DNA from: Caldifarciminota bacterium
GTDB lineage: Bacteria > Hydrothermota > Hydrothermia > B15-G9 > DRBW01
Length of the DNA stretch: 7,788 nucleotides
Assembly: GCA_011042705.1 (NCBI GenBank)
Contig: DRBW01000024.1
Coordinates: 1-7,788, forward strand
Reading direction: 5' to 3'
The first letter of the stretch is position 1. Every line of letters begins with the position of its first letter. The translations under genes were made by a program, and so were the position numbers. The notes under the pieces are model-generated. The model saw only the letters and a program-made list of their open reading frames with translations. It did not search any database and was not told where the DNA came from. Shown one piece after another: positions 5,187 through 7,788 of the stretch.

Positions 5187-5812
5187 TTTACCAGCCTCTC
5201 TTTTAAAGCCGTTATGGCGTTTTTCTCTATGACGACGTATTCGGATCCGAGTATATCGAGGGCGTTCACGTCCTTTGCCACCTTGAAGTTGACTCTGGGA
5301 ATGTTCCTGGACGATAGGTAGAAATTCCTGTTGGAATCGGCGGAGAGCAACACGACCCGTTTGCCGTCGAGATTCATCTTAGCCAGCAGTTCCGCCATCA
5401 TTTTCGTCTTGGGCTTTTCCATGGAGAATTCCTCCATAACGAAGACTCTGTTCTCCCTTGCCCTGTCGGAGAGAGCCTGTGAGAGCGCCAGCCTCTTCGC
5501 CTTGACGTTGATCTTTATCCTGTAGTCGCGCGGCCTCGGTCCGTGGGCCTTTCCGCCCCCGACAAATATAGGAGCCGAGACGCTCCCATGCCTCGCTCTT
5601 CCCATTCCTTTCTGTGGCCAGAGCTTGGCGCCGGAGGCTTTAACCTCAGACCGGGTTTTCGCCTTGTGAGTGCCCTGCCTTCTCGCCGCCAGATATGCCC
5701 GGACAACTTCCCAGAGGAGGTGCTTTTTCGGTTTCAGTCCGAATATCTCTTCGGGAAGATCGATCATCCCGGTCCTTGTTCCCTCTTTTGTGAAAACCGG
5801 TGCTTTAGGCAT
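5183..5812 (-). CDS. rplD: 50S ribosomal protein L4
   Basis: L4 binds domain I of 23S rRNA, and a long loop reaches the exit-tunnel constriction opposite L22. The protein is 209 residues. Visible are the HLLWEVVRAYLAARRQGTHK segment, the tunnel loop TRSEVKASGAKLWPQKGMGR with ARHGSVSAPIFVGGGKAHGP after it, YRIKINVKAKRLALSQALSD, and the C-terminal VNALDILGSEYVVIEKNAI. In E. coli L4 represses its operon through the S10 leader; no such leader has room here, since rpsJ follows tuf by 4 nt. The ATG overlaps the end of rplC by 8 nt. The site AGGAGG, 7 nt upstream, is formed by two Arg codons of rplC. Confidence 0.98.
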   Translation of the reverse strand: MPKAPVFTKEGTRTGMIDLPEEIFGLKPKKHLLWEVVRAYLAARRQGTHKAKTRSEVKASGAKLWPQKGMGRARHGSVSAPIFVGGGKAHGPRPRDYRIKINVKAKRLALSQALSDRARENRVFVMEEFSMEKPKTKMMAELLAKMNLDGKRVVLLSADSNRNFYLSSRNIPRVNFKVAKDVNALDILGSEYVVIEKNAITALKERLVK

Positions 5813-6452
5813 GCTGAGCCCTCCTCGCTTTTCTAACTATTACCAGGCCGCCTGTAGGACCGGGGACAGCTCCCTTGACCAGTATCAGGTTCTTGTCTCC
5901 GAGGATCTTGACTATCTCCAGGTTGGAAACGGTCACTTTCCTCATGCCCATGTGGCCAGCCATCTTCTTTCCCTTCCAGACACGTCCGGGATCTGTGTGC
6001 TGTCCTATCGAACCGGGTCGCCTGTGGAACTTGGATCCGTGCGAAACGGGGCCGCCGGAGAAATTCCACCTCTTCATCACGCCCTGAAAGCCTCTTCCCT
6101 TCGAGAGTCCCGTGACGTCGACTTTTTCTCCCTCTTCGAATATGCTCGCGTCCAGTTTGCTTCCGGGCGGGTAATCGTCGGGATTTTCCACGCGTATCTC
6201 CACGATCTTCTTTGCCGGATACCTGTCCTTGTCTCCCAGGGCCTTCTTTAGCTCGCCCAGGAGAGGCTTGGATATCTTCGAAGCCTTCACCTCTCCGTAG
6301 GCTATCTTTATGGCCCTGTAGCCGTCCTTTTCCTCGTTCTTCCCCTGAAGGACGAAGCAGGGGCCGGCTTCAATGACCGTCACAGCGGTCATCGCGCCGT
6401 CTTTGGTAGGGATCTGGGTCATTCCCAGCTTTCTACCCACTATTCCTATCAT
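5805..6452 (-). CDS. rplC: 50S ribosomal protein L3
   Basis: L3 is one of the first proteins to bind 23S rRNA and extends a loop to the peptidyl-transferase centre. The product is 215 residues, close to the usual length. It begins MIGIVGRKLGMTQI as the family does. The central GLSKGRGFQGVMKRWNFSGG and the extension HGSKFHRRPGSIGQHTDPGR contain the Gln methylated by PrmB in E. coli (the Q of GSIGQ). KMAGHMGMRKVTVSNLEIV and LVKGAVPGPTGGLVIVRKA follow. The ATG at 6452 lies 1 nt after the rpsJ stop, behind AAGGTGAT made by the last rpsJ codons. Its final eight bases are shared with rplD. Confidence 0.98.
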   Translation of the reverse strand: MIGIVGRKLGMTQIPTKDGAMTAVTVIEAGPCFVLQGKNEEKDGYRAIKIAYGEVKASKISKPLLGELKKALGDKDRYPAKKIVEIRVENPDDYPPGSKLDASIFEEGEKVDVTGLSKGRGFQGVMKRWNFSGGPVSHGSKFHRRPGSIGQHTDPGRVWKGKKMAGHMGMRKVTVSNLEIVKILGDKNLILVKGAVPGPTGGLVIVRKARRAQHA

Positions 6453-6453
6453 C

Positions 6454-6765
6454 TCAGATCACCTTTATTTCCACTTCCACCCCGGCAGGAAGATCGAGCT
6501 TTGAGAGCTTGTCGATCGTCTCCTGGGTGGGTTTCCTGATCTCGATCAGCCTCTTATGTATCCTGAGTTCGAACTGCTCCTGCGATTTCTTGTGGACATG
6601 AGGGCTTCTTATGACCGAGAAGAGGGTCCTCTTTGTGGGAAGAGGGATGGGGCCCGATACCTCAGCCCCGGTCCTCTTCGCGGTCAGCGCTATCCTCTTC
6701 GCAGATCTGTCGATCAAGGTCGTGTCAAAGGCCTTGAGTTTTATCCTTATCTTGCCCTCTACCAT
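6454..6765 (-). CDS. rpsJ: 30S ribosomal protein S10 (NusE)
   Basis: S10 is a 30S head protein and, as NusE, pairs with NusB in transcription antitermination and links to NusG. The product is 103 residues, standard length. Diagnostic segments are GKIRIKLKAFDTTLIDRSAK, GAEVSGPIPLPTKRTLFSVI, the ribosomal loop RSPHVHKKSQEQFELRIHKR and DLPAGVEVEIKVI at the end. The ATG at 6765 is only 4 nt after the tuf stop. Unlike the other genes it has no clear GGAGG; the nearest purine stretch is GAGTGA over the tuf stop codon. Translation probably depends on ribosomes finishing tuf. It is the first gene of the classical S10 operon, but no leader, promoter or terminator fits before it. Confidence 0.98.
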   Translation of the reverse strand: MVEGKIRIKLKAFDTTLIDRSAKRIALTAKRTGAEVSGPIPLPTKRTLFSVIRSPHVHKKSQEQFELRIHKRLIEIRKPTQETIDKLSKLDLPAGVEVEIKVI

Positions 6766-6769
6766 GGCT

Positions 6770-7788
6770 TCACTCGATTATATCTGTTACTACGCCCGCG
6801 CCCACTGTCCTTCCGCCCTCGCGGATGGCAAACCTGAGCTCTTTCTCGAGTGCGACGGGGTAGATGAGTTCTACTTCCAGGTTGACGTGGTCTCCGGGCA
6901 TGACCATCTCGCGCCCCTCGGGGAGCTTGATGGTTCCCGTTACGTCGGTTGTCCTGAAGTAGAACTGAGGCCTGTAACCGTTGAAGAAAGGCGTGTGTCT
7001 TCCTCCCTCTTCCTTTTTCAGAACGTAGACCTGAGCCCTGAACTTCTTGTGAGGTTTGATGCTCCCGGGCTTGGCGACGACCATTCCTCTCTCGACGTCC
7101 TCTTTCTTGACGCCCCTGAGGAGCAGTCCTACGTTGTCGCCGGGGAGGGCCTCGTCCAGGATCTTCCTGAACATCTCGATCGATGTCACGACGGTCCTGA
7201 TGGGCTCATCCCTGAATCCGATTATCTCCACTTCCTCGCCGGGAGTGAGTCTGCCCCTCTCGACCCTTCCCGTCACCACGGTCCCACGGCCGGTAATTGA
7301 GAAGATGTCCTCGATGGCCATGAGGAAGGGCTTGTCGACAGGCCTCTGAGGCTCAGGAATATAGGTGTCAAGCGCATGAAGAAGCTCTTCGATGGGCTTG
7401 AACCACTCGCAGTCAAGGGACTCGCACTCGAGCGCCTTAAGGGCGGAACCTTTTATAACGGGAACCTCGTCACCGGGGAATTCGTACTGATTGAGGAGGT
7501 CCCTGACCTCCATCTCTACGAGCTCGATTATCTCAGGGTCCTCGACCATGTCGGTTTTGTTAATGAAGACGACGATGTACGGAACGTTCACCTGTCTCGC
7601 GAGGAGCACGTGCTCTCTGGTCTGGGGCATCACCGAATCGGTGGCAGCCACGACCAGGATAGCGCCGTCCATCTGAGCGGCACCGGTGATCATATTTTTG
7701 ATGTAGTCGGCGTGGCCGGGACAGTCGATGTGCGCGTAATGTCTGTTCTCCGTCTCATACTCAATGTGAGCGAGCTGAATCGTAAGTC
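6770..7788 (-). CDS. tuf: Elongation factor Tu, 5' end cut off by the window edge
   Basis: EF-Tu is the GTPase that brings aminoacyl-tRNA to the ribosomal A site. The frame is open from the window edge (first full codon at 7786) to TGA at 6772..6770, giving 338 residues, the last five sixths of a ~400-residue protein. The first ~60 residues, with the P-loop and switch I, are missing. Seen in the fragment: YETENRHYAHIDCPGHADYI with the switch II motif DCPGH (21-25), NKTD for guanine recognition (76-79) and SALKAL (114-119). Domain 2 has GRGTVVTGRVERG; domain 3 has GGRHTPFFNGYRPQFYFRTT and the ending RFAIREGGRTVGAGVV. A small loop, ECESLDCEW, holds two Cys between domain 1 helices. An internal ATG at 7693 is not the start, since conserved sequence continues upstream. 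The str-type gene tuf runs directly into rpsJ. Confidence 0.98.
   Translation of the reverse strand, partial: LTIQLAHIEYETENRHYAHIDCPGHADYIKNMITGAAQMDGAILVVAATDSVMPQTREHVLLARQVNVPYIVVFINKTDMVEDPEIIELVEMEVRDLLNQYEFPGDEVPVIKGSALKALECESLDCEWFKPIEELLHALDTYIPEPQRPVDKPFLMAIEDIFSITGRGTVVTGRVERGRLTPGEEVEIIGFRDEPIRTVVTSIEMFRKILDEALPGDNVGLLLRGVKKEDVERGMVVAKPGSIKPHKKFRAQVYVLKKEEGGRHTPFFNGYRPQFYFRTTDVTGTIKLPEGREMVMPGDHVNLEVELIYPVALEKELRFAIREGGRTVGAGVVTDIIE

Noticed and set aside
1..7788. A new or accessory system hidden among the ribosomal genes
   Set aside because: Every base is accounted for by known ribosomal protein genes, tuf or gaps of at most 15 nt; no extra gene, repeat, insertion or structured intergenic region is present.

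Overview
The window is one uninterrupted piece of a bacterial ribosomal-protein supercluster, entirely on the minus strand, so transcription runs from position 7788 down to 1. It holds the 3' part of tuf (EF-Tu), the whole S10 operon (rpsJ-rplC-rplD-rplW-rplB-rpsS-rplV-rpsC-rplP-rpmC-rpsQ) and the first half of the spc operon (rplN-rplX-rplE-rpsZ-rpsH). The Shine-Dalgarno of the next gene, expected to be rplF, lies at the left edge. Gene order is the classical bacterial one. The spacing is extremely tight: gaps run from 0 to 15 nt, there are several stop/start overlaps, and there is no room for an internal promoter or terminator. No stretch over 300 bases lacks a gene, and I see no RNA genes, mobile elements, CRISPR arrays or repeats.

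The organism is a bacterium: bacterial-type L2, L4, L16, S3 and EF-Tu, strong GGAGG ribosome binding sites, and bacterial gene order with tuf joined directly to rpsJ. GC content is moderate. Arginine codons lean to AGG/AGA and ATA is used for Ile, a bias often seen in thermophilic or deep-branching lineages. Parts of EF-Tu recall Thermotogae-like sequences as I remember them, but S17 and L22 lack the long forms I associate with Thermotoga. I therefore do not assign a phylum. S14 is the short zinc-binding (C+) form, and L24 carries a C-terminal four-cysteine motif.

Functionally the window encodes proteins of both subunits. L2, L3, L4, L16, L22, L23 and L29 shape the peptidyl-transferase region and exit tunnel. 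L5, L14 and L24 are other large-subunit proteins. S3, S8, S10, S14, S17 and S19 belong to the small subunit, and EF-Tu delivers aminoacyl-tRNA. One long polycistronic mRNA with translational coupling would give balanced synthesis.

The one real anomaly is in rpsH (S8). The N-terminal 23 codons, with a perfect Shine-Dalgarno, run into a TAG at 335..333, and the remaining ~109 residues continue in another frame. Since S8 is essential, a sequence error is the leading explanation. I found no undescribed biological system here.
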